Source: Laburnicola sp. R22_1
Lineage: Eukaryota > Ascomycota > Dothideomycetes > Pleosporales > Didymosphaeriaceae
DNA: 64,000 nucleotides
NCBI GenBank assembly: GCA_014281115.1
Contig: JACONQ010000007.1
Span: 3,216,062 to 3,280,061, forward strand
Direction of reading: 5' to 3'
Shown: positions 12,358 to 23,316 of the stretch, piece by piece
How positions within the stretch are numbered: position 1 is the stretch's first letter
How the letters are laid out: every line of letters starts with the position of its first letter
The notes under the pieces: generated by a model
The model's database searches: none
Told to the model about the DNA's origin: nothing
What the model saw: only the letters and a program-made list of their open reading frames with translations
Position numbers and translations under genes: made by a program

Positions 12358-13925
12358 ATATGTAAAAGTAAATAGTTTATAAGGGCTTATCTATCTAGTA
12401 ACCTATAATTCTATTAGCTTCCTATAATAGTGACTTAGTTATATTAGCATGAACTATAGTTAAGGGAAAGACTCTTTACCTCCACTAACTATTGTCTAAC
12501 ACTCCCTTTTATATAAAAGAGAGCTCTATTTCTACTATCCACTCTATAACAACTAAGCAACTAAGTAACTAAGCAACTAAATAATACTTCTATATTGCGA
12601 CTATATTTTAGGCTAGATTTAATTTAACCTATACTATAGAAATTATTAATGTTAAGACTATTAACGTACTACCTACTAAAAGAATAGGCAAGATTAGAAA
12701 TATAGTGTAAAAGCTAGGCCTAAAGAGGTAGAAAGGAGAAGAAGACCGTAAATAGTTAGTAAATCTACTTTTGCTTACTTACTATATTATATAATACTTT
12801 AGTATATTACTTATATAATTATTACCTTTATAATTATTATTAACTAGCGTAGAAGAGGAGTAAGAATAGATATAGACAAATAAAGACTACGCTAGGCAGT
12901 AAATAAGAAAGATAACTAGACTGCTTCTACTATAAATAATAATAAGTTTCTTAGAAATATAAAGAAGTATAGAGATATGGGGGCGTAGTGGCTAGCCAAT
13001 ATCTAATAGCTAGTATAATAGCTGTAGGGGAGGGGGCGTTCTAACTAAGTTAATCTTAAAATTAAATAATTTTCTTTTAATTATGTGATCTAACCGTAAA
13101 GTGCCTATGAGTCTTAGTTAAGACTATTATTAAACTTAAAAAGTAGTATTTTAAGCACTATATTTTAAATAAGCTTTTAATTTATAGTATATACCTAGTC
13201 TAAAGTAAATTTTATTAAAATAGTGTTAAGAAACTTATATATAGTAAGTTCTCTATTAACTTTTAAAATTAACTAAATCTTAGTTTTACTATAGAGGACT
13301 AGCTAAGTCTTAAACTAAGCCTTAAAATTTTATTTTTTTATACTTAGCTTTATTAAAGTAAAACTTATACTATACTTAAAATAAGTTGTATATACTTTAG
13401 TTAGTAGGTTTAAGGTTCTTTTAAAGGGCTTAAATTAGTGCCTATAAAGTTAGCTATCCATTATTTAGGAGCTTTATTATAGTAATAGCTATAAGCTTAT
13501 ATAAAACTATAAAACGTACCTAAGTTTAAAAAATTTTAAGCTTAAACACTATTAACTACTAGTCTAAAAAAAGCTTAGTATTTTATAATATATAAGGTGT
13601 GTATCTCTTTATTAGTCTTAAACTTTTTAAGCTCTACTTAATAAGTATGCTTTTAAGCAAGTTTATTACGCTATAAAAAATTAGTTTCTTAAGAATTTAA
13701 GATTAAACTAGCTTTTAAGTTTTAATTAAAAGCTTATCTTTAGTGTTAGGATTAACTAAGTTCTAAATTCTTTTATTCTAAGTATAGAATTAGAATTCAA
13801 TATACTAGTCTAGCTAGCTTACTTAGTTAATAAAGTAAGATCTAAGGCTATTATTATATAAGATAAGCTTAGGATAAATAGAGAATAATAAGAATAAGAA
13901 TAATAAAAGTCCTAAATTAAGATTC
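12358..13925. other. AT-rich repeat remnant, possibly LTR-derived
   Basis: It contains a TATA-like stretch (TTTTATATAAAAGAG near 12510) followed by repeats of AACTAAGCAACTAAG, and further on a polypurine stretch (GTAGGGGAGGGGGCG near 13023). These could be the promoter and polypurine tract of an old LTR element, but no LTR pair was found. No intact gene. Confidence 0.35.
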
Positions 13926-13927
13926 TA

Positions 13928-15251
13928 CAGTACTAAGCCAAAAGTCTGTTCCCCGCAGGGGTAAGCGAGGTCCGCCATCATTACCACCCCGTCGCGCAGA
14001 GCGCTCCGGCACCCCTAATATCGCTCCTGGAGAGTTGATAATTAATATAGAGATAATTATTTGATTAGTATTTTGTTTAATACCCGCGCGCACGCTGGAG
14101 AGTAAGTAGGCGGCGCGGCATACTAAGTATAAGCTTGCGAATCAGCGAATTAGGGATCCTACGCCAGCAATCTTTTAACGCCGCGCAGAAGGTCTTAAAG
14201 TCCTTATCACCGTCGCCAAGGTCGCCTATATTGGGGTAACGCTTATAGAGTTCTCTCTTAAGGGACCACTAGAGATGTTCGATGGGGTTAATGTTAGGGG
14301 AATAACGCGGCCACTTAATTGGTTGTATGCTGTGTTCTGCTAAAAAATTAAGCGACTGTTGCGCCCTATAAATAGGCGCGTTGTTGTGTATATAGATATC
14401 TCCTGCGTAATAATTATAGAGGAGTCCTTTGCATAGAGCTTTAATATAACTCTATACGCTGTATCCTTTGCGACAAGCTGCTGGGTCCCTAGGCATAATT
14501 ACTAAGGGACTCCGCCGAACCCGCCCTCTCTAATTAAGCCAGATACTCGCCCACACTATTGCCGCGCGAGATCTTAATATAACTGTCTCCTCGATTATCT
14601 TATGTCTCTATTTCTTATGTGGGAGGCGAAAAACCTCTATAGATGTGCCGCTGGAGCGTCTTTAAATAGAGCACTTATCTAAGAACTAGAAGGACTGTCC
14701 GCGCCAATCCTAATTGCGATATTCCTATTTAAATTAACGCCTCTTCTGGGCTACCGCGCAAGTAATCTTAGGCTTCCGCGCTGCCTAGAAGTTAGTTAGG
14801 CTCTCTGCCTTCAATGCGCGATATGCAGTTGTTTAAGAGATGCGGCGGAGGGAGGCCTCGCAGAGAAGGGCTAGGTATTTAATCCTTAGGTTTTTTTGTG
14901 CCTCTTAATAGAGTACACGCTTGTTATATATATTAAGCGCCTAGGGACACCCTAATTAAGGCCGCGATTAATTGCGGTATTATTCTCTATATCTCTAAAG
15001 TGTTTTGTTAATACAGCGACGCGTATAGTTAAACTCCTCAGCCAACTCCCGCAATAACGCGCCCGCCTCACACTTCGCGATAATTAAATCCCGTTGCTGG
15101 ACAGATAATTCGGCATTGCGGCGACGATTTCCTAAAATTTCTACACTAAAAGAGCTTATATTGGTGGAGTAATGTAGTGTTAAAAATAGGGTGTTGGTGT
15201 TAGTGTATGCGCGTTAGCGTGTTGGGGGAACATACTTTTGGCTTGGCACTA
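13928..15251 (-). mobile_element. Tc1/impala-like DNA transposon, RIP-degraded
   Basis: It is 1.32 kb, the usual Tc1 size, and is flanked by TA (13926-27 and 15252-53). The terminal inverted repeats share AAGCCAAAAGT and TGTTCCCC (left 13928-13954, right 15225-15251), differing by RIP-type transitions plus one C/A difference. It is more GC-rich than its surroundings, so it arrived later or was RIP-mutated less. Confidence 0.85.
14090..15160 (-). pseudogene. Tc1/mariner transposase pseudogene
   Basis: Reverse-strand translation shows Tc1 family features. An N-terminal helix-turn-helix region (around 15040-15130) reads NRRNAELSVQQRDLIIAKC. The C-terminal catalytic part (around 14220-14400) reads NNAPIYRAQQ, PIKWPRYSPNINPIEHL and WSLKRELYKRYPN, the typical second-Asp and DDE_3 C-terminal block. 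The catalytic aspartate is changed to asparagine by a G-to-A transition. Stops interrupt the frame. The family acts as a cut-and-paste transposase at TA sites; this copy is dead. Confidence 0.8.
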
Positions 15252-15253
15252 TA

Positions 15254-15797
15254 GTAGGATATACTATATAAAGAGAATTATTTTATAGTTTTAAAGCGCT
15301 ACGCTTATAACTATAAAAAGAAAATAAGTAAGTAATAATAATTTAGGGAGCTAATTATAAATTAAAACTCTATAAGAAAAGAAGGCTGGTAGGGCTAATA
15401 TATAGATAAGTTCTTAGCTATTTTAGCTAAGCATAGGAATGTTATATAAGCTCTAAGCACATAACTAGAGAGCCTTATTTCCGCGACATAATAGTAGTTA
15501 TTTCTTCTACTATAATAGATATAGGAAAGCGTTTTAAGGTATTAATAAAAAAGAAGTTAGCGTATTAGCCTAATTTTTCTAAGCTAGATTTATTAATATA
15601 AAAAGATAATTTATATATAGTACTATTAAATAGTATTTCTATATAGCTACTATAAACTAGTCTTATTACTTTACCTTATTTTAAAGTATTCTTCTAGTAT
15701 ATATATAGGTTTTTATAATAGTATTATACTATAAACTAAGAGTATATAAAGGCTTCTTAATTATAGTAAGTTTAAGAACTAAACTATTACTAGTACA
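15254..15797. other. AT-rich tract, nothing recognised
   Basis: RIP-degraded spacer between the Tc1-like element and family A copy A9. No ORF or repeat structure recognised. Confidence 0.5.
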
Positions 15798-16223
15798 AAT
15801 AAAAAATTGTCCCTCCTAGGCAGGAGTATAAACTGCCTCCACTAATTTAGTTTTTAAGTAGCCCTACTACATTTAATTACTACGTTTTTCTATTGCGTTA
15901 CTAGCGCCTATATAATATAATATTATATAATATTATGTGTAAGCACTAAGTCCTAGGACTAGAGTGTATTAAAGTTTTTCTAACGTCTTCCTCTAGCTTC
16001 TAAGATAACTAACCCTATAATAATAACACTCTAACTTGCTTGCCTATCTGCTACGTTACTAGATAATTAATATTACCTTATAACCTTTTGCCGCCTTACT
16101 AGATAATTAACTACTTAGAACTTCTATTTTACTCTACTACTATAATATATAATAAATTATACACGCGCCTACTTCTAACACTAAATAGTACCCTACTATT
16201 CTTTGCTAACAATCTATTAATTT

Positions 16224-16515
16224 TGTCAAATATACGGGTATTCTTGATGAGTTGAGATGGAAAAGTGGTGGGTTGATTGATTGATTGTGTGTGTTCTGTC
16301 GGAGAAGCTCGGCTACCGCGAGAAGTAACTATCTAGTACTAAGCCGCACTAGTACTATTTAGAATAGTACAGGGGCAGTGTAAAACAGTAGTGCGCCAGC
16401 CTCCTTAGTGTATTTTACAGTGAAATTACTGTGATTTACACTGATTACCACTGTAAGGGGCCATATAATCGTACACACCTACCCACTGGATTTCACAGTG
16501 ACTGTCTATCTGACA
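16224..16515 (-). repeat. 3' LTR of copia element C1
   Basis: 292 bp, nearly identical to the partner LTR at 21412. The five differences I found are all C/T or G/A changes in CpA/TpG context, the RIP signature. Contains several CACTGTGA-type inverted motifs. Confidence 0.9.
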
Positions 16516-16575
16516 CACCCCCTTAGCTTGGAACCATCTCAAGCTGGACCCAATTCTTCGCAGCCGTACTATAAC

Positions 16576-19500
16576 TTATAGTCCAAAAGCTTCCATCCTG
16601 TCTTCCAATTCGTCAAGGTCGACCTCTTGGTTGGTGATCCTACCCCTGACGTCTTTAAGTCCGAGTTAATTTACGAACTTAGTCCATTTGCCAGCTGGCA
16701 GAGCCTTTGTAAGGCTATCTGCTGCTATTTCTTCTAATTGTTAGTACTGGATTTTGATAGCTCCACGTACTACTTCTTGTTAAAGCCAATAATTGTGTAT
16801 GTCGACGTGCCTAAGCTTTATTTGTAACTTGGCAATTTCTTTAGTAACAAGTTGAATAGTTTGTTAATTGTCGCAATTAATAGTAATTGTTAAAGGTAAG
16901 AGTTTAATCTTGAGTTTAGCGAGCAACCGAGCTGTAGACAGTGCCTTCTTTGCGACTTGTGAGAGTGCCAGCAACTTAGCTTTAGTTATTAAGGTAGTGA
17001 CTATGTCTTACTTATTTGCCTTCTAGGCGACAAGTCCACTAAATAGCTTAATAATGTATCCTTGCAAGCTCTTTCTGTTAAGGGTATTATCTGCAAACAA
17101 TGCGTTGCTAGCAACCTTATAGGTGTCTACACCTCTAAAGCGTAGCCCTAGTAATTGGGTGGAGGATAAGTATAGTAGTACACGGTCGGCGGCTTTGTGA
17201 TGGTTGTCGCTGGGATTTAATAGGAAGCGCGATAATTGGGAGCTTGCAAAAGCGATATTAGGGCGCGTGGTTACTGCAGCGTATAGAATTGATCCTATCT
17301 TTTGCTGGTATTAGTTAATCTTAGCCTTTGTGGCGAGTCCTTCTTAAGGTAGTAGTTCGACTGCTGACATTGGGGTATCGTGTTTGAGGTCGCGTTGGTT
17401 GATAAGGCGACTAATCTTGTCTATATAGGACGCCTAGGATAGCCAGAGTTGCCTGTTTGCACAGTCTCTAACAATTTCAATTCCTAGAAACTACTAAAGA
17501 TTGTTACCTCTAGTAAGGGTGAACTTTATACTTATCTTTTTCATTACTGCGTTAGCAGCGTGTTTCTAATCCTTTAAGTAGGCGACGATAAGGTCGTCGA
17601 CGTAGAAGAATATAATAATGCCGTCTTTAATTATACAGCAAGACTTATAAGGGACTGCGGCAAAACCGAGATCCTTAAGAGCACTAGTAAATTCTCTCTG
17701 CCACAGCAGTGGTGAGATTCGAAGACCATACAGTGCCTTATGCAACTGTAGGATAGTGCCGGGTTGGGTATAACCTCGGGGCATTCTTATGTAGAGTTCT
17801 CTGTCTAGTTTCGCATGGACGAAAGCGTTGGTGACGTCGTACTGGCTGAGCTCTAGGTCATACTGAGCTGCTATAGCCATGAGTAGGCGAAATAATTGTT
17901 CTGCGAGGGTTGCGGCGTAGGTGTCTTGAGTAGTAAGGTGGCGTTGTTAATCTCTACGTACTACCAACCTAGCCTTGCACTTCTAAAATCGATAATGTTT
18001 GTCGAGTTTGTATGTATACACCTATATGTAGTCGAGGATTTGGTGGCCGCGTGATCGCACTGGGGCAACGGGCACCTTACTCTAAGACCTTATTTCTTTG
18101 TGGCTTTGTAGGTGTACTTGCTTAGCATTCTTCTATATATTAAATAGTGGGTGGTCTTCTAACTGTGTTCCGCAAGATAGAGGCTCTGGCAATTCACTTT
18201 AGTAGGGTTTCTTTCCTACTATAAGCATGCGATTGAATTGCGCTTTATTAAGCGGCTTTCCCTTGTATTTGCCTCTGCTACCTGCCTGTGTTCTGGCTAG
18301 GAAAGCGGCTGCCTATAGCACAGCACGTTAATTTGGCTGTGTTGATCCTATAGGTACTTGTTTATGTTAATTGTCTTTAAAACTTGCCATTAATTGGGCA
18401 AGTAATGTGACAGGCGGAGGTGTCGCCAGTGGTGTTGGGTAGGTGTAATTGATCTTCCTCCCCTAATAGTACCCTAGAGGGTCCTTCTCATCCTCGCGAT
18501 TGCGTGAGTCAGTAATCAACTCATCCTTATAGAAGAATTTAGTGTTTTCTTGTTCGGGTAGTGGAGGTGGCAACTCCACTAATTGGGTCCATGCAGTAAT
18601 CTCTTTAGTAGTACTGTGCATAAGGTTGTCTAACAGATCTTCTATTTTGCCTAAGAACACCTTATCTTTGTCAAAGATAACGTTGCGTGTGCTGATAACT
18701 TTGTTAAGTGGTGGGATCCATACCCTCTAGATGTTTAATAATTAGTAGCCTACTAGGTATCTAACCTATGCCTTTAGGTCTAACCTTTAGAGCTTGCTCT
18801 TGCCGCGTTTTATATTATTAGTTAAGGCGAAGGCTTTACAGCCATAGGCCCTAAGGTAAGTCTAGTTTAGTTTCTTTGGTTAAGTGATAATGCTGTTTTA
18901 GTAAGCAACTGTCGTAAAGAATACTTTGTATAGTGATCGCCATTAGTTGGCGTAGTTTGGAGTTCGAGTGTATAGGTATACGGCCGCTTGTGTGATTTCT
19001 GGCCATAGGTTAAAGGGAAGGTTGGCGTCAAGTCGCATTGCATGACCCTTCTCCTTAATTATACCCCCTGAGCGTTTAGCTCCTCTATTTTAAGCTTGGG
19101 TGTTAGGTGCTAAAGGCTTAATAACAATACCTTCACTAATGCACCACCTGTGAACGTCTTGTTTAACTAAGAAGATCTTATTGTCGGATTCAATAACTTT
19201 AATAGTCACATTAAATTGTACTTTTATGAATTGTACAAATTCCTTTAGCAACTTAATAATTGTTCGTGCTAGTTAGTTGTCTTTAAAATAGAAGTCCCAA
19301 GCCATGCCTAAGAATCGATTAGTGATGAGCATCTGGCTTTTCTTGCTAGTAAAGCTCTAATCTTCGTAGTTGTGAAAGTCTATAGCGACTCTCTTACTAG
19401 GACTGTTATTAATTTGCCTAGGTTGTTGTCTAATTTGTCGCTTAAGCTTTAATTTGCCGCAAGCGTCGCATTGGACCGTAGTAAGTCCTTTAAGCCGCAC

Positions 19501-21375
19501 CCCCTTATAGTGATTCACAGTGTGTTCTAGTGCCTGGGGACCTGGGTGGCCTAGTCGTTTGTGCCAGGTGATAGCGTCTGCCTTCTGCGCTCGTCGTGCG
19601 GTGCGCGTGGTGATTTTGTGTGTGGCATACGTACTATTGTGTATAGTACGATTTTGTTTGGGCATGTATTCTAGTACCCATTGACTGTAGAGTTCTTGAA
19701 GTTTGGCTAGGACTGTATTGTCCCTTCTCTTAATTGTTGTTGGATCTGCCTTTATGTCCTACTAGAGGCCTTGCCTGCGGAGTAATTGGAAAGACACTAG
19801 GTTGCATAGCAGATCAGGGCAGTAGGCGATGTTGTCTAGCCTTAGTACCCTATTTCCTTGTACGCTTTTAACGTGTAGATGGACACTCCCATATCCCCTT
19901 ATCTAAACTCGTAATAATCCCGCCCATATGAAGTCTCCTGGCGACGGTGGTCGCAGCGTGACGAAACAATCGATATTGTTAAAGATATGGCAGGTTGTGC
20001 CAGAATTAAGGATCGCGGAGTAACGTAGTGGGTAGGTGTTCGGGTCTAAGTGGTAGGAGGCTGCGATAGCATTAAAGCTCGCTGAGAGGATAGTGATTTG
20101 TCTGCTATCTAGTCATTCATTGTTAGTAATCTTAGTGATTCAAGTTGGAGTAGGAGTGCTTAATTGTTTGATTCTTAGTGTCTGTAATCTTAGACGCTTT
20201 ACGGATCTTACGCTCTCTATAAGCGTAGGGTTATTTTTTATCCTGAACTTCATAAGGGCCTTTATTGCTGGCTTCGGTTAAAACCAATCAGGTGCCTTGT
20301 TAGGAAATGCGTAAAAGCAGTCTTGCAGACTATGGCGTTGTTCACAAGCAGGGCACTTAGGGTATAATCCTCTCTGGCCACTAACTGCCGTTGGCTCATC
20401 GTCTGTGTTCGCGGACTGCTTGGATTTGGCTTTAGAGCCAGCTTTCTTGGCGCGTGATCTGCCTCGCTTGAGTGATACTGCTTCATCCACAGGATGGGCG
20501 TCCCCATCTGCGGTCTGGGTGGGTGCACCACCATCAGCGAGAGATGGTCCTGCAACAGCAAAGGCGCCCCTTTGTTTACCCTTAATTGGGTGCTGCATCG
20601 CCATTTGATCTCGAAAGAGTTTCACTATATCTTTTCTTAAAGTGTTTAGGTCCTTATTCCCATGTTGCATGAAGGTTATAACCCACTAGGATGCGACGTT
20701 AGTAACCGCCTTTATAAAATCTTGTTTGACTGAGTCTAGCAACGTAAGTTCTGGCACACTATTGTGCTCTGCTTCTATTGCTGCATGATTGTACTCAGTA
20801 AGCCAGGTGGACCATGATCCAGCTGATCTTATGGGCTTGAGAGCGTCTTGGTATCTAATCCTCGCTCGTCGTAGTTCGTCGTTTTGGTCTACCCCAACCA
20901 TGTTTGTGAGGTTAATAATCCATTGTCTAATTAATTAATCTAGGGTGCAGCAATTAGTCTGCAAGTGTGCCAAGGTCGTTGATTGAATAAGGGCAACTAT
21001 CTTATTAAGGTTCGCCTTCTGTTGTTCGTACCTTCGGTCGAGTAACTTAAAAGTTTCGAGTTGATCCTTATAGAGGTCGTAATCCTCTCTGTACGCCCTT
21101 ACGCCAGTCGTTGACAGGTCTAACGGCCTTGTTGGGCGTGCGCGAGGGTTGTCGGTATTCGCGTTGATAAACGCTAGGCTTGGTGCATAGCCAACACTGA
21201 TGTTCAGTGGGATTGGAATGACTAGTTAGGTCATAGGTTGGATCTCTTGGTCTAGGTCGATGATATCCCAGATCCCTAGAGATTGGGCGCGGGCTTTAAT
21301 TTGCCTTAGCCATGGTGTATAGTTCGAGTAATCGGATAGGATCACTGTGGGATCTCTGAGCGTCGATAAAGACAT
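16576..21375 (-). pseudogene. Copia gag-pol polyprotein, single frame broken by RIP stops
   Basis: One reading frame of exactly 1,600 codons, from MSLSTLRDPTVILSDYSNYT to the stop at 16576, is interrupted by stops, apparently mostly CAA/CAG turned into TAA/TAG. In order: gag; a zinc knuckle (CPACEQRHSLQDC, near 20310-20350); the protease site as ILNSGTTCHIF (Asp changed to Asn, near 20000); pre-integrase finger (WHKRLGHPG ... CDACGKLK, 19360-19665); integrase core; reverse transcriptase with YVDD at 17593-17604; RNase H. No frameshift was found. The family encodes virus-like particle, protease, integrase and reverse transcriptase. This copy cannot make a full product. Confidence 0.88.
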
Positions 21376-21393
21376 AATAATCAGCTTGATTAA

Positions 21394-21411
21394 GGCAGTG
21401 AGACTCTTAAT
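21394..21411 (-). promoter_or_regulatory. Primer-binding site, matches tRNA-Lys(CUU) anticodon arm
   Basis: The 18 bases next to the 5' LTR read, on the plus strand, GGCAGTGAGACTCTTAAT. This resembles the anticodon stem and loop of eukaryotic tRNA-Lys(CUU) (GACUCUUAAU, known from the family) and not the 3' CCA end. It suggests priming by a 5' half-tRNA cut in the anticodon loop, as described for Drosophila copia with tRNA-iMet. Confidence 0.6.
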
Positions 21412-21703
21412 TGTCAAATATACGGGTATTCTTGATGAGTTGAGATGGAAAAGTGGTGGGTTGATTGATTGATTGTGTGTGTTCTGTCGGAGAAGCTCGG
21501 CTACCGCGAGAAGTAACTATCTAGTACTAAGCCGCACTAGTACTATTTAGAATAGTACAGGGGCAGTGTAAAACAGTAGTGCGCCAGCCTCCTCAGTGTA
21601 TTTCACAGTGAAATCACTGTGATTTACACTAATTACCACTGTAAGGGGCCATATGATCGTACACACCTACCCACTGGATTTCACAGTGACTGTCTATCTG
21701 ACA
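21412..21703 (-). repeat. 5' LTR of copia element C1
   Basis: 292 bp partner of the LTR at 16224. On the reverse strand it begins TGTCAGATAG and ends TTTGACA, and is followed at once by the primer-binding site. Confidence 0.9.
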
Positions 21704-23316
21704 AATTTCTAGACACCTAGCTATTACTCTACTTAACTCCTATAGAAATCCTATAGTATAAGCGTGTATTTATATATCCTCTGCGTCTCTAGCACCTACT
21801 TAGTATAGCTATTACTATTATTATAAAAGTAATAAGCTATTAATTAGAAATCTAATATTACTTATAGCCCTTAGTAGTAATTACTTCTATAAGCTATATA
21901 GTAATATATAGCTACTAGCCTAAACTCTTATTTTATAAATATATTTATATTCTTTTAGTTTTTATCTTTAATAGTTATAAGCACTTTATACCTAAACTAG
22001 TTTAGGGCAATTTATATTATAAGTCTTATTCTACTTTTAATTCTAGACTTTTACTTAAGAAAATATGTATTCTCTTTAATATAGTAATCTAACTCTATAG
22101 TAGCTATTTACTTACTATATAAATTCCTAGCAAATACTATATAGTTTTTAATATCTAGTAGAATCTAGCTATTATATCTAGCTACGTTACACCTAGCTAT
22201 ATTATTATTTATATTTTCTAAGTAAGAGTGTAATACTATATATTTAGTAGTAATAGCATCTTTAAGGTAAGAAATAAATATAGCAACCTTAAGGTCTTGC
22301 GCAATAATTAAATATATTATATAGTAGTTAGATAAATACTTAATTTTTAGTTATAGTTTTTATATTACGTGTGTGTAGTCAACCGCATATTATATTATTA
22401 ACTATCTCTAGTATAAAAGGCTAATTTACACGTGCTAATAAATAGTTATAATAAATAGTTCCTAGCCTAACCTATCTCTAAGCTACTTTACCTTTTTTAA
22501 TATATTTTTAGTATACTTATAACGTACTTTGCACTCGAGTCGATTATTCTATTAAGTTAATTACTTTGCCAAGACCCTACTAAGTTCTATACTATTCACA
22601 ATAGTATAGAATTAACATAAACTATTTTTAATAGTCTAAATAGGCTAATCTATTTAGAATCTACTTCTATAGGCTACCTATAGGTTGTTTTATTATGCCC
22701 AGGCTTGCTGCAGCGTCTATAGCGCCATTAACCAGATTCGCCTTTATTAGCGCGCACCCTTTTCTTTGCCTTTTGCCTATTACTGTGCGTCCTAAACTCC
22801 TTTAGAGTGGCTAGCCGCTAGCCCTCTTTAGCTGCAAGGACTCCTTTACGCTGTACTCGCTTTCTTTTATATAATTTATATTGCGTGGCAGCCTTATTAG
22901 TAGCTTAAAGTTTGGTGTTGCGCTTAGTTATTAACACTAAAGAATGCCCTATTAGCTTAGCGCCTTTAACAAGCTTTTCCACTGCCTTAACTATATAAGT
23001 TAGGAAACTATCTATATGCCTTTAAATTCTCTACTTAACTAGTGTTAATTACAATCTAAGTTCTATACTATTTCGCGGAGTTTGTAACTCCTATATACTA
23101 TCGCGAATAGTACAAAGTAGAGGCGTATGTAGGCGGACGTTAAGCTACGATATTACAACTTCTAGATTGTGGGGCACTAGGCTAGCATCTTAAAAGCCTT
23201 CTTTAATATTACTTTTAGTAATTAAAGCCTTAAAAGTAGCAATAAAGTAAGGTAGGAACTCGATTTTAGTAATGTGCGTGATGTGGTTGCGCATTAGATT
23301 CTTGGCTTAGCGCCTA

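Larger units (their letters stand above)
16224..21703 (-). mobile_element. Complete Ty1/copia retrotransposon, element C1 (5,480 bp)
   Basis: Two 292 bp LTRs in TGTCA...TGACA form (16224-16515 and 21412-21703) are flanked by a perfect AATTT duplication (16219-16223 and 21704-21708). Internal coding sequence is on the reverse strand, so the right LTR is the 5' LTR. The primer site lies at 21394-21411 and a purine tract (AAGGGGGTG) abuts the 3' LTR at 16516-16524. Its internal region is related to element C3 (49167-54533). Confidence 0.92.
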
